Origin: Saprospiraceae bacterium
Lineage (GTDB): Bacteria > Bacteroidota > Bacteroidia > Chitinophagales > Saprospiraceae
NCBI GenBank assembly: GCA_021299835.1
Contig: JAJTER010000032.1
Location: forward strand, 1 to 64,000
Direction of reading: 5' to 3'
DNA length: 64,000 bases
A model generated the notes under the pieces. It did no database searches and had not been told where the DNA came from. It was given only the letters and a program-made list of their open reading frames with translations. Every line of letters starts with the position of its first letter. Within the stretch, counting starts at the first letter, position 1. This document shows, piece after piece, positions 30,201-40,912 of this stretch. A program made the position numbers and the translations under genes.

Positions 30201-31875
30201 AAAACTCGGCAAAATCGACCAAAGGGGTATAAAAACTTCCTGAGTTAGGCCCTCCGTTAATTTGTATAAAATGCTCTCTAATATCCCCGTCCAAGTCAAG
30301 GTCGTAAGCTGTATTCGTTAAAAACCGTTCTAAGCAATCCGCTTTTACCAATCTTCTTACTTTTAACGTTAGCAAAGTACAATTATCACGAGAGCCTTCA
30401 TTGATTTCATTTATTCCAATTCTTGCGTAAGATAAACCAGCATTAATTCCCAAATAATAATCTCCGCCTGGGGGATTTGTCAATACTATATTAAGTTGAT
30501 CATCGCAAATCATTGTGGGAGGAACATTGTCAACCATAGTAAAAAGAAGCGTATCTATCGTTCTGTTGAAACAATTATCAATTACCTCAATGATGAGTCT
30601 ATGTCTTCCATAAGGAATTTCAGTGAAAATCTTTTTCCCGTTCCGCGTTACGGCTGGATAAATTCCATCAAACCAAGTAGTACCCCTCTGTGGAATGCCA
30701 TTCACTAATCGATCCAGCGATTGTATTTTATGGCTTACCGTTAAACTTGTCGCACAATTATCCCGAATTTTCAATCCATATAAAAAGGCAAGGTTACTCG
30801 TATCCACGTTTAGTTCTCCTAAACAGGACGAAGTACCTGTTGATACAGCCACAGAATCAAAAATAGTGGTAATTAATGGTTTTTCTAAATCCAATACACG
30901 TATCACCATGGTATCTTTAAAACGATTCCCTGTACACCAATCCCAAATTTCTACAACCGCATCAACTTTAAATCCTGAACCACAAGATGCTGTAGTATTC
31001 TTGACAACAGAAGTGGTATAAGCACAAGTCATATCAAAAAGACTAATATTTTGACCCGTTTTAGGGTGCACAGCCCTATAATTATCTCGAATTAAACTAT
31101 CTACCCAAGGTTGCCCATTGGTACACAGGTTGAAAGTAAGGGTATCTCTCGACGGAGGTGGTAAAAATAAAGCAGAAGAAGGTCTCTTAAACCTTATAAT
31201 TTGATTAATTGTCGTATCATTTGAACGGGAGTCTATAGCTTGAAAAGATCTTCTTATAGTAGCAAAAATACTATCTGTCGAACAATTCGTTTGAGATAAA
31301 AAATCAGTTACTTTAATTTGAATTTGTCCGCCGCAAAGATCTGTAAAAGTGGGCGTACCAGTGAAATACCTATAGCCAGCTACCCGCCAGCTACCATCGA
31401 CATTATTCACAAAACTAACATCATTACACCATAGGTCAATAGTATCAATTAAAGCAAAAGCAGCCGTATTTAATACCGGAGGCGCTTCATCAGTAGCCGT
31501 TATAATACCTTGACAGACAACGAGGGATCCTTTAAAAACACCATAAGTCCAACCAACTGCCTGTGGACTAATACCATCAATAATGTTATTATTATTAGCA
31601 TTTAAGTCGGCAATTTTCAGAACCATTCCAGTAGTGTCGCAGGACCCCGGGGTATTCCCAGCGTTCGGAAATATATTTTTAAGAAACAAGGTACGTTGAC
31701 AATTATCATCTAGAATGACATTTAGATCAGTACAACCACAAGGATTGCTTTGTCCCTTTAAAGCATTTAGACTAATCAATATTAATCCTAAAAGCATCAT
31801 TAAAGAAGGAACCCCTAAGGAAACCTTTTTTATGAATTGCTGGATGGTTACAATGGCGTTAAAATTTGTCTTCAT
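27253..31875 (-). CDS. giant secreted Cys-rich HYR-like protein with dockerin, cohesin-like domain and T9SS sorting domain
   Basis: 1540 residues. A long basic-then-hydrophobic signal region ends near ALKGQ. The body has many cysteines and HYR-like units; one holds an FYCCDVS motif matching FCCDDV in the 15654 protein. A carboxypeptidase-regulatory-like domain (GVSVRLSGTSTST) precedes a dockerin at about 1196-1250 with two EF-hand-like repeats (NGITTFDLVLISKHIL; DVNNSKTLSTIDLIQLRKL). The WRF/PFPE/IKIGDVNGS segment, a cohesin-like domain (GFQFALQFDEKVFDL) and a type-A T9SS tail (VKQNFPNPF) complete it. It is the first gene of a probable operon running through the lone cohesin, the scaffold and the SprF partner. 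The long 400-base leader region suggests regulation. Confidence 0.82.
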   Translation of the reverse strand: MKTNFNAIVTIQQFIKKVSLGVPSLMMLLGLILISLNALKGQSNPCGCTDLNVILDDNCQRTLFLKNIFPNAGNTPGSCDTTGMVLKIADLNANNNNIIDGISPQAVGWTYGVFKGSLVVCQGIITATDEAPPVLNTAAFALIDTIDLWCNDVSFVNNVDGSWRVAGYRYFTGTPTFTDLCGGQIQIKVTDFLSQTNCSTDSIFATIRRSFQAIDSRSNDTTINQIIRFKRPSSALFLPPPSRDTLTFNLCTNGQPWVDSLIRDNYRAVHPKTGQNISLFDMTCAYTTSVVKNTTASCGSGFKVDAVVEIWDWCTGNRFKDTMVIRVLDLEKPLITTIFDSVAVSTGTSSCLGELNVDTSNLAFLYGLKIRDNCATSLTVSHKIQSLDRLVNGIPQRGTTWFDGIYPAVTRNGKKIFTEIPYGRHRLIIEVIDNCFNRTIDTLLFTMVDNVPPTMICDDQLNIVLTNPPGGDYYLGINAGLSYARIGINEINEGSRDNCTLLTLKVRRLVKADCLERFLTNTAYDLDLDGDIREHFIQINGGPNSGSFYTPLVDFAEFYCCDVSAPVIVELHGTDVQGNTSFCWLSLSVEDRSDPICSAPADTYMYCNKPEDRFLIYDTNTANTRFGTPQISALECTGTVEYSLDSSLTCGAGFYTRKWVAIKTIRGVVTRINLCTQRVRVLPVHEYDILFPADINLNCQIGSSIPVMETYEVACDILAVSMSVTKVTPDSSETNICSKENRTYTVINWCELGEWASSCPNTLDPAKFTQVVPRKWDQNGDGDFNDTYDVAEGSGFFVLVRDRELNNTTFTRGTTPGTNGVEEFFISKDRVPTNYSSFNYRERVFPAAQDNAPKPLGTPFVFNNDNKSCFLPNPIWPTFTRDSTPAFSYQYTQVVKIFDSTPPIVTIPTPDTFPTFPNTCLANIDVRFKAADLCKSNLTITAVSVALNQGTAVAAPITFQSDWTLAASTSMTTDSLATGSVKLKNLPEGKHDLLVSVRDGCGNVAINRIPFIVADKIATTPLCLNGVVTGLMPGLDGEGMMVVWASDFISAAVFDCNGQGAVNAQNNRQNQITHYSINRVGVPFNKDSTSITLMCSDTVGLVFVEIHAWDNKGNHSFCTTYINVEDNINICKGSGSASISGVITNENQARLEGVSVRLSGTSTSTVNTAIDGRYSIPSLTLNRNYTVKPSLNRGFLNGITTFDLVLISKHILNVEPFNSPYKIIAADVNNSKTLSTIDLIQLRKLILGIDLAFQFNESWRFVSSSFVFPDPNNPWKTPFPEEVSYNPIDGHKRADFIGIKIGDVNGSAQINGPVAPGIRSGEEKGTWNLFLENEFFEAGQLVEIPILLKNTKGLEGFQFALQFDEKVFDLVEMKQGLASKEFFGFFPQDGLLTASWNGSTTDTALTTIVIKAKMDGFIKDAISLNSRFMSPEAYINNDLLRLELGWIEKSKSIYFTEVKQNFPNPFTETTNVWFQIPTQSLVKWSITDVTGRLIKQSNQWFSAGEHVLDFEKNTFHSPGIYYFTIESAEYKRTLKMVKFE

Positions 31876-31907
31876 TTCGTATCATATATATTATCAGGTC
31901 TGACTGT

Positions 31908-31927
31908 CAATTCAAAAAGCATACCAT
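31908..31927 (-). promoter_or_regulatory. shared upstream box, copy 3
   Basis: On the minus strand the core is ATGGTATGCTTTTTGAATTG, 33 bases before the ATG at 31875. It keeps TGGnATGnTTTTTGnATTG. In this copy the GG-to-TTG distance equals that of a sigma-54 promoter, but in the other two strong copies it is one base shorter. Confidence 0.45.
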
Positions 31928-32163
31928 TTTTTTATTATACATAGTATTTTAAGAAATAAACTATCAGCGTGTTTAAACACGTATCACCGATATATGCACA
32001 TACCAAGACTAGAAACTGGTTAATTAACTAACCAGGATACCTAAAAAGTAGGTTTTTTTTTGAGAGAGACTATAATATATCGGCAAAACGCCGTTAAAGT
32101 ATTCCTTGAAAAACGCACAAAAAAATTTAAAATTATAAGCTTGTCGAAAAAAAATACTTCATG

Positions 32164-32191
32164 CAAATATATAAATAGAAATAATATACAA
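32164..32191 (-). promoter_or_regulatory. candidate distal promoter of the dockerin/cohesin operon
   Basis: On the minus strand TTG (32189-32191), 17 bases, then TATATTTG (32164-32171), an exact TAnnTTTG. It faces the gene that starts at 31875. The region is very AT-rich, so a chance match is possible. Confidence 0.4.
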
Positions 32192-32279
32192 CTACATTAA
32201 AATGTATTTTTTACAAATTTATTTTTATCATACTTTGAATATCAAATAAATAAAAGGATTTTAACAGCAAAGAGGATCA

Positions 32280-34325
<2,046 letters not shown>

Positions 34326-34337
34326 TTAAAATACATG

Positions 34338-37208
34338 TTATTTTTGCAGCATCCAAATTTTGCCCGCACTTTTATGTCCCGAATCTGTAACAATATTATA
34401 AAAATAAAGGCCACTATGAGAAAGTCTGTCACCGGAAACAAGCCAGTTTCCCCTTCCCGATGCCATTAATCTTCTTTCTTGCAAAACTACTTTTCCCGTT
34501 AAGTCAAATACATTTAACATTCCAAAGGTAGATGCATCAAGCGTGTAGGGAATATTAGTTTCCTCTACAAATGGATTAGGATAAGGTGAATAGGTAGTAA
34601 AATCATTAATTTGATTTGGCAAAATAGTCATATTTATCTTTCCTGACGTTGCATCAGGCTGATAAATTTCCGGGGAAAGACCATCTTTTGAAAAGGATAC
34701 CGCTTCACTAAAATAGCCTTGTTTTTTTGCTTTCAATTTAAGGTTAAATAACAACTGTTTTTTTTCAAAAAAGGGAACATTTGTTCCAGAATAATTCCAG
34801 GAAACGTGAACTACATTTTTTTCTTTATTCCAATTAAGATTTGCCTCAAAAAAATCAGGTAAATTTGAACGTTGAATATCTTCAAGTTCAACCAAATCTG
34901 AATTTATTGCTAAGGAAAATTGAAAACCTCCCCAACGTCCTCCGTCTAAAAATTGAATAGGATAATTTACCTCCTGACCAGCGATAAAATCATTTTCACC
35001 GATAACAATAGAAGCCGCAACGGACGCTGCAGGAACTTCATTGTACCAATCACCATCGACATCCCCCTTTTTAACCAGGTAAAAATCTTGACGAGTACCA
35101 TAAGGATTACTCTCTAAAAACTTTACCTTATTTGGAAAAACCCCCATGTCAGAGGCTAGTGAAGAGACGTATTGCCAGCTATTTTCTACCACGAAATTTG
35201 AAGAATAACCAAGGATTAATTTTCGCAGCAAAATAATATCCAAGGAAGAAATTCCACCAGAATTATCAACATCTGCTGCTACCAATGAAGGTATAGATTT
35301 AATTCTATTATTACCGAGAATATGATTTTGGATGAAAAGAATATCCTTTGTGGATATGCCAGCTAATGGATCGGCTACATCGGTGGCGAGAACAAATTCG
35401 TAAGTTTTACAGGCCGATAATTTTTTTACTGAAAATTCCCCTAACGAATTAGTCGAACGAATCACCTGATTTGAAAAATACACGCCCATATTAGAAATAG
35501 GCTCTTCGTTCACATTTTTAAAACTAAAAGAAGCTTCCATATCCATTTTTTCACAAACCTCAGGATAGTTTACCTGATTAAAAACCAGCGACTGCATTTT
35601 TTTTATGGCTGTATTAGTTAAGATCAAATGGCTAAACCTTACTTCACGAATTAAGTTTTTATCAGCGACACTTAGGACAGGATCTACTTCATAATAGAAT
35701 CTGTCACCGTCTCTTAAATTTGTAAAAGTAACGATTAAAAAATGCTTCATCGTTTCTCCAAAAATAGTACCTTCTAACTTCCTTTCCGAGAGCAAAGCCA
35801 CCCATAAGTCGATAGATTCTATATCTCTAAAAAGAGACTCCAGCTTTCTGGTCAGGGTTACATTATCTGGATTAATATCGGCGATAGATTTATAAAGAGG
35901 TAATTGTAGCCCTTTTCTCAATTCATTTATGGAAGGCAGCCCCCTTTCCCGTCCTCTTTGAATATTAATAGCAGCCAGATCAAAACCTCCCTGTCCTGGT
36001 TTACCAAACAAAAAATTACGAATATCGTCCACTATTTTTGAATCAAAACGCTGTTGAATCTGTGATCCCATGCCTTGAAGGAAGGGCTCAATACCGCCAC
36101 TTTCTCTAATCGCTGACACTTTAAAGAATACATCCCTCAATTTAAGGTCAAGCATACTTTGAAACGGTGTACCATCTGGATTCAATCTTATTATTTTGCT
36201 ACTTAACAGAGTGTGACCCAATCGAAATCCAGCGCCAGTAAACTCGTTACTTACTGTCGCGTTAATATTATTTTTGTAACCTGAATAAGCAGGCAATTGA
36301 ACACCTACCGACGGCAACCATTCATTAAAAAGTATTTGCTGAATAAAGCCTCCTATTATTTTCCTTGCATATTGATAAATTTCTTCATCGGACCAGGCAG
36401 GATTTTTTAATTTGATTAAATCACATTGTCTGTTATGTTCCCGAACAAAAAGGGTATGAACGGAGGCTAGCAGTGGATTTTCATTGGCACGGACATCACC
36501 TGCAACGAACAATTTAGACTCTTCCCCGGTATCATTTACCATCTCCGGAGCCAGTGGGTCAATGGGAGAATCTAATTCACCGCTTAATGTATTGTAAGGC
36601 ATTAAATTACCTTCGGACATCTTAAGTTTTCCATTTTTAAATGACCTCAACCAATTTGCCCTCTTAATATCTGAGCCATAAACAGCCGAACCGTCAATAA
36701 AGGAAGTAACCATATTGACATGTTGCCTGGGATTAGATAAGGAATTGCCAGATTTTTTATCGAAAAGGTTGCGTTTCATTTGAATAACCACATTACCCTC
36801 ATCATTTGGATCAAACCAAATATCTCCCGGTGGTACGGCAATATCAAATCTTTCTGAATTATTTGGTGTTAATCCAAATTCATGATCTATAAACTGTCCA
36901 AAAACCCAACAAAAATCACTTAAATTTGATGGATCTTTTATATCAACTTCATCTTGAGCAAAAATTTCATTACTAATAACCCTGCCACTGATTCTACCTG
37001 TGAAAGGTTGAAAAATACCATCCTGGTAGGCAGCCTTTCCGAGTCTGACCAGATTTGTACCTGTTGAGCCCCAGGAAGGATTTGAGAGGTTATTAAAAGT
37101 ACCGTCAATAGTTCTACATTTGTTATCTAAGGATGTTTGTGAAAACCCTAGCTCAAAAAACAAACCATTCACTAAAATTAATAGTAGTAATTTTGGGTAC
37201 ATGGTCAT
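34338..37208 (-). CDS. secreted animal-type haem peroxidase with dockerin, cohesin-like domain and T9SS sorting domain
   Basis: About 957 residues. The frame is open to a TTG at 37244, but ATG 37208 (or 37202) gives a normal signal peptide ending at LGFSQ. The peroxidase domain (about 25-540) has the distal histidine motif QFIDHEFGLTP, VHTLFVREHNRQCD, the proximal histidine in FRLGHTLLSS and the family signature NIQRGRERGLPS. It should oxidise halides or phenols with H2O2 using covalently bound haem. A dockerin follows (about 620-673; GISTKDILFIQNHIL and DVDNSGGISSLDIILL), then the KKGDVDGD segment, a cohesin-like domain and a type-A T9SS tail (YSPYPNPF). It ends 30 bases before fadH. This is the only clear enzyme among the dockerin proteins and the most likely catalytic cargo. 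Confidence 0.88.
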   Translation of the reverse strand: MTMYPKLLLLILVNGLFFELGFSQTSLDNKCRTIDGTFNNLSNPSWGSTGTNLVRLGKAAYQDGIFQPFTGRISGRVISNEIFAQDEVDIKDPSNLSDFCWVFGQFIDHEFGLTPNNSERFDIAVPPGDIWFDPNDEGNVVIQMKRNLFDKKSGNSLSNPRQHVNMVTSFIDGSAVYGSDIKRANWLRSFKNGKLKMSEGNLMPYNTLSGELDSPIDPLAPEMVNDTGEESKLFVAGDVRANENPLLASVHTLFVREHNRQCDLIKLKNPAWSDEEIYQYARKIIGGFIQQILFNEWLPSVGVQLPAYSGYKNNINATVSNEFTGAGFRLGHTLLSSKIIRLNPDGTPFQSMLDLKLRDVFFKVSAIRESGGIEPFLQGMGSQIQQRFDSKIVDDIRNFLFGKPGQGGFDLAAINIQRGRERGLPSINELRKGLQLPLYKSIADINPDNVTLTRKLESLFRDIESIDLWVALLSERKLEGTIFGETMKHFLIVTFTNLRDGDRFYYEVDPVLSVADKNLIREVRFSHLILTNTAIKKMQSLVFNQVNYPEVCEKMDMEASFSFKNVNEEPISNMGVYFSNQVIRSTNSLGEFSVKKLSACKTYEFVLATDVADPLAGISTKDILFIQNHILGNNRIKSIPSLVAADVDNSGGISSLDIILLRKLILGYSSNFVVENSWQYVSSLASDMGVFPNKVKFLESNPYGTRQDFYLVKKGDVDGDWYNEVPAASVAASIVIGENDFIAGQEVNYPIQFLDGGRWGGFQFSLAINSDLVELEDIQRSNLPDFFEANLNWNKEKNVVHVSWNYSGTNVPFFEKKQLLFNLKLKAKKQGYFSEAVSFSKDGLSPEIYQPDATSGKINMTILPNQINDFTTYSPYPNPFVEETNIPYTLDASTFGMLNVFDLTGKVVLQERRLMASGRGNWLVSGDRLSHSGLYFYNIVTDSGHKSAGKIWMLQK

Positions 37209-37241
37209 ATTGATTAACTGATATTGAAAATAATAAGAGAA

Positions 37242-37249
37242 CAAAAATA
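37242..37249 (-). promoter_or_regulatory. -7 promoter box of the peroxidase gene
   Basis: The minus strand reads TATTTTTG (TAnnTTTG), 34 bases before the ATG at 37208. This supports the inner start, because the TTG at 37244 would overlap the box. No good -33 element at standard distance. Confidence 0.4.
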
Positions 37250-37366
37250 GGTTTTTTTTTCGACAAAATGTTTGAAAAACAAGTTAAAATAATGCGGAGA
37301 ACTATTGAAATATAAAGTTTTCAACCAACAAGCTCCACGTCAAAAAGTTTGAAAATAAAAACAGGT

Positions 37367-40300
37367 ATGCCTAAATGGTATTTTGTAATGTGTTTATTCC
37401 TTTCATTCAATGTTATGTCACAAAACATATCAGATTGGGGAAACATGCATGAAAAAAAAATCATTTTCCAGGAGGATGGCATATTATTGGACAGTTTACC
37501 TATATTTTCATCCTCTGTTAGTATTTTTCAAATTAACCCACTTATCCCAGTGCCTGACAGCCTGTATTTTATGGTTTCCGGCATTTTAAAATGGCGAAAC
37601 GGTCAATTATTTAAAAAAGGTACTCCCCTACTCATCCGATACAGAACTTTTCCTAAGGAATGGATCAACAACAAATCCTCTGATTTTCTGCTTATTCCCG
37701 ACACCCTTGAAACCTTTTTTTTGATGGGGAAATCTGAATTAGCGTCTTTTTCTATGGCCGACGAATTTCGACGAATTGACTACAGCGGTGGCTTTATGAG
37801 AGGGATATCTATTGGTAACAGGCAAGATCTTGTGCTTAACTCCCAATTAAATCTTCAGCTTACGGGTGAAATTGCTCCCGGCTTCACCATCAGAGCTGCT
37901 ATAACAGATGAAAATTTACCTATTCAAGCCTTTGGAAATACCCTGCAATTACAAGAATTTGATAAAGTATTTATTGCCCTCGAAAAAGATCAATTTCATT
38001 TTACCGCGGGGGATTTTGAAATTCAAAGAGATCAAAGCCATTTCAATAACTTTTATAAGAAAGTGCAGGGTCTTAAATTACATTTTTATGATAAAGAAAA
38101 CAAATGGGAAACGACAGGTAGTGCCTCCTTTTCAAGAGGACAATTTCAACGGATTACCTTAGATGTGTCGGAGGGAAACCAAGGGCCATACAGAATTTCA
38201 ACGCCAGCAACAGGAGCCATAACCGTTATCCTGGCCGGTACTGAAAAAATCTTTATCAATGGAAAAAAAGCAATCAGGGGTACTTCCGGAGATTATATCA
38301 TTGACTATAACCGGGGTGAAATCATTTTTACCCCCAACCAATTGATGCTAAGAGAAACCAGGGTGGTGGTAGAATTTGAATATGCAAATACCGAGCAAAA
38401 CAGATCTATCCTTGCTTTCAACAGTCAATATCAGCATAAAAATGGCACCTTTTTTATAAACGGACTCACCCAACAAGACAGTAAAACGAGTCATAAGTAC
38501 CGAGATTTAAAGGAGGAGGATGTAAATACTTTAGCGAATTCAACCTCGGTGTTAGAAAAGCTTTATCTTCCTGGTTGGGAATCGTCCGATGATACCGATC
38601 CTACCCGAACCTATTATACCCGGCGAGACACGCTTTTGCCCTGCGGTAAAATAGACACTTTTTTTATATATACTAACCAATCATTGTCAGATAAATATAC
38701 TGTGAAATTTGGCGTTCCCTCTTCAGGAAAGGGAAATTACAGACTGTCTACTCAGCTCATTGGAAACGATAGAATCTACGAATATGTACCTCCTGATCCT
38801 ATCACCTGTGAGCCTCAAGGTCAATATGAGCCCTTCATTCCTATTTTTTTTCCTTTGGCAAACAGCATCTTAACTATTGGGCAAGAAAGTAAAATATTCC
38901 AAAAAATGAGTTGGCGAACTGAAATGGGGCTTTCTCTTCAAGATAATAATCGCTTTTCATCCTATAAAAACACAATGAACACAGGCCTGGCGAGCTGGAA
39001 TGAATGGAAATGGCAATCTCCTTTTGGCGCTTCTGAAAATCTCATTGATATAACCCTAAGTCATGAGTTTGTGAGTAAAAAATACTCCGCATTAGAACCC
39101 ATTCGCCAACCTGATTTTTTAAGAGACTGGGGCCTCACAAACCAGTTAGGAAAAGCTGAGCTCCCTGAAAATAACGAAAACACCCTCCGATTAAAAATAA
39201 GTTATAGCACTCAGCAAGGCAACAAATTAGACTACCAGATAGAACATTATCTCAGACATGGTCTTTTTAATGGCTTACGACAAAATGCGGCTGCCACCTG
39301 GGCCAATAAAAATTCTTCTTTTACCGGCGCCTTTAATCAGGTAACAGCAAATTATTCTAGCGAAAACACCTCCTTCTCCAGACCCAATATTCAATTTATA
39401 CATACCTTGCCAGGCAAAAATAATTGGCAATTTATTGGTCAAATGGAAGGTGAGAGAAAAGTACAACAGAACCCTGTAACTTCCCTGATTCACTCCAGTA
39501 GCTTTGCTTATCATCAGGTACAATTTTCCGTAAAATCGCCTGAGAAAAAGGCAAATACCTTCGCATTACGACTCCAGGACAGAACAGATTTTTTACCTGT
39601 TAAAGAAAAACTTCAGATGAGTTACAAAGCGCGCTTTGTCAAGTTGGAAGCAACGCATACTTTGAGTAATCATTTTAAAATGAAACAAATATGGCAATAC
39701 AGACATTTGTCCATTATGGACAGATTAACAAATGATATATCGTCAAAAGGCGTTTTACTTGGACAAGTTCAGGGAGATGGCTCGTTTTTAAAAGGTTTAA
39801 TTCGGGGAAATACGGTGTATGAGAGAGGAAGTGGTCAGGAACCAAGACTGGAATATACTTACATAAAAGTTGCTCCGGGAGAGGGGACGCATATTTGGCT
39901 GGACTCGTTGTTTAACCAGGACGGCATTTTACAACAACAAGAAATGATGATTGCCCCCTTCCAAGACCTGGCAGATTTCATCAGAGTGAATACCCTAAGT
40001 AATCAATATTTACCAACCAGGTTTTTGCATTTCACCCAATCTGTTACCGTTGACCCCAGCAGATATAAAGGTAAATTATTTAAAAAATATGCCCGATGGC
40101 AATGGAACTCAACCTGGCGAATGGATAAAAAAACCACGGCTGACCAGGGATTAATATCCTTAAATCCTTTTTCCGTCAGCATAGATGACCCTAATGTAGT
40201 ATCTTTAATTTACCAGCAAAGGAATGTTTTGATTGTAAACAAGGGTCATAAATTATGGGATATACAGCTTGGAAATAATCAACAACTTCAAAAATGGCTA

Positions 40301-40855
40301 CAAACTATCGGCTCAGAAATGCGGCTACAACAAGAGACCTTTTTAAAATTACGTTGGAATATGTCGAACAAATGGTTGCTCCGAACAGAGCTGGGTAAAG
40401 GCGGCAATGCACAGAAAGCGGAAAGATTTCCAGAAAAGAATTTCGATATGAACACTCAAAAAAGTAGTGCATCCCTTCAGTTTTTACCGTCCAACTCATT
40501 TCGTTCCCTTTTAACGTTCACGAATGATCAGAGTACGCCGCGGGAATGGAGCGAAAACACTGGAACCCTGAATAAAAGGGAAGTAAGTTTTTCTACTACC
40601 TGGAATACAAAGGCTGGTCAATCTGTCCAGGGGCAAATGTCAAATATTTTTATTCAGTACAGTGGTTTGAAAAACAGTCCTGCCTCATTTGCGCTTTTAC
40701 AGGGTTTGCAAATAGGAAATAATTGGCAGTGGACCCTTCAATTTGAAAAAATAATAGGAAGAAATATTCGTCTTTTATTCAAATATCAAGGACGAAAATC
40801 AGCCACCGGACCCATTTTTCATATAGGTAATATTCAGCTAGGCGCTACTTTTTAA
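37367..40855 (+). CDS. large exported protein, probable outer-membrane beta-structure, unknown function
   Basis: About 1162 residues. ATG 37367 (MPKWYFVM) gives a signal peptide ending at VMSQ; an upstream TTG at 37349 would add six residues. The N-terminal quarter holds segments typical of a Bacteroidota family I recognise but cannot name: LNSQLNLQLTGEIAPGF, AAITDENLPIQ, LQEFDKVFI and AGDFEIQRDQ. The rest is alternating polar/hydrophobic strands rich in Gln, Asn, Trp and aromatic residues, ending in GNIQLGATF, a terminal strand as in outer-membrane barrels. It is the first of five closely spaced plus-strand genes (next gene 6 bases away by its longest frame). No catalytic motif is visible. 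Confidence 0.7.
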   Translation: MPKWYFVMCLFLSFNVMSQNISDWGNMHEKKIIFQEDGILLDSLPIFSSSVSIFQINPLIPVPDSLYFMVSGILKWRNGQLFKKGTPLLIRYRTFPKEWINNKSSDFLLIPDTLETFFLMGKSELASFSMADEFRRIDYSGGFMRGISIGNRQDLVLNSQLNLQLTGEIAPGFTIRAAITDENLPIQAFGNTLQLQEFDKVFIALEKDQFHFTAGDFEIQRDQSHFNNFYKKVQGLKLHFYDKENKWETTGSASFSRGQFQRITLDVSEGNQGPYRISTPATGAITVILAGTEKIFINGKKAIRGTSGDYIIDYNRGEIIFTPNQLMLRETRVVVEFEYANTEQNRSILAFNSQYQHKNGTFFINGLTQQDSKTSHKYRDLKEEDVNTLANSTSVLEKLYLPGWESSDDTDPTRTYYTRRDTLLPCGKIDTFFIYTNQSLSDKYTVKFGVPSSGKGNYRLSTQLIGNDRIYEYVPPDPITCEPQGQYEPFIPIFFPLANSILTIGQESKIFQKMSWRTEMGLSLQDNNRFSSYKNTMNTGLASWNEWKWQSPFGASENLIDITLSHEFVSKKYSALEPIRQPDFLRDWGLTNQLGKAELPENNENTLRLKISYSTQQGNKLDYQIEHYLRHGLFNGLRQNAAATWANKNSSFTGAFNQVTANYSSENTSFSRPNIQFIHTLPGKNNWQFIGQMEGERKVQQNPVTSLIHSSSFAYHQVQFSVKSPEKKANTFALRLQDRTDFLPVKEKLQMSYKARFVKLEATHTLSNHFKMKQIWQYRHLSIMDRLTNDISSKGVLLGQVQGDGSFLKGLIRGNTVYERGSGQEPRLEYTYIKVAPGEGTHIWLDSLFNQDGILQQQEMMIAPFQDLADFIRVNTLSNQYLPTRFLHFTQSVTVDPSRYKGKLFKKYARWQWNSTWRMDKKTTADQGLISLNPFSVSIDDPNVVSLIYQQRNVLIVNKGHKLWDIQLGNNQQLQKWLQTIGSEMRLQQETFLKLRWNMSNKWLLRTELGKGGNAQKAERFPEKNFDMNTQKSSASLQFLPSNSFRSLLTFTNDQSTPREWSENTGTLNKREVSFSTTWNTKAGQSVQGQMSNIFIQYSGLKNSPASFALLQGLQIGNNWQWTLQFEKIIGRNIRLLFKYQGRKSATGPIFHIGNIQLGATF

Positions 40856-40875
40856 AATCTTATGAATAAGGTTCT

Positions 40876-40883
40876 TATTTTTG
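40876..40883 (+). promoter_or_regulatory. possible -7 box before the metalloprotease
   Basis: TATTTTTG matches TAnnTTTG and lies 30 bases before the ATG at 40913, inside the longer reading frame that opens at 40862. If used, it supports 40913 as the translation start. Confidence 0.3.
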
Positions 40884-40912
40884 TATTATTAAACCCCAAT
40901 GAAAAAATATCT

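Larger units (their letters stand above)
31876..32279. other. non-coding leader region with two palindromes
   Basis: 404 bases without a credible gene. They hold the shared box (31908-31927), a 14-bp perfect palindrome CGTGTTTAAACACG at 31968-31981, and an inverted repeat CTGGTTA/TAACCAG at 32016-32022 and 32029-32035. There is also a small ACCTA/TAGGT hairpin with a T-run on the plus strand near 32041, and a candidate minus-strand promoter at 32164-32191. If the distal promoter is used, the palindromes sit in a leader of about 280 bases ahead of the dockerin/cohesin operon. Confidence 0.6.

Noticed and set aside
15558-31927. sigma-54 (-24/-12) promoters upstream of the dockerin genes
   Set aside because: The TGGnATG...TTG pattern recalls sigma-54 sites, but two of three strong copies have spacing one base too short and lack the GC of the -12 element. 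Kept only as a shared box of unknown nature.
32041-32062. plus-strand intrinsic terminator
   Set aside because: ACCTA/TAGGT with a T-run is present, but no plus-strand gene precedes it and the stem is only 5 bp.
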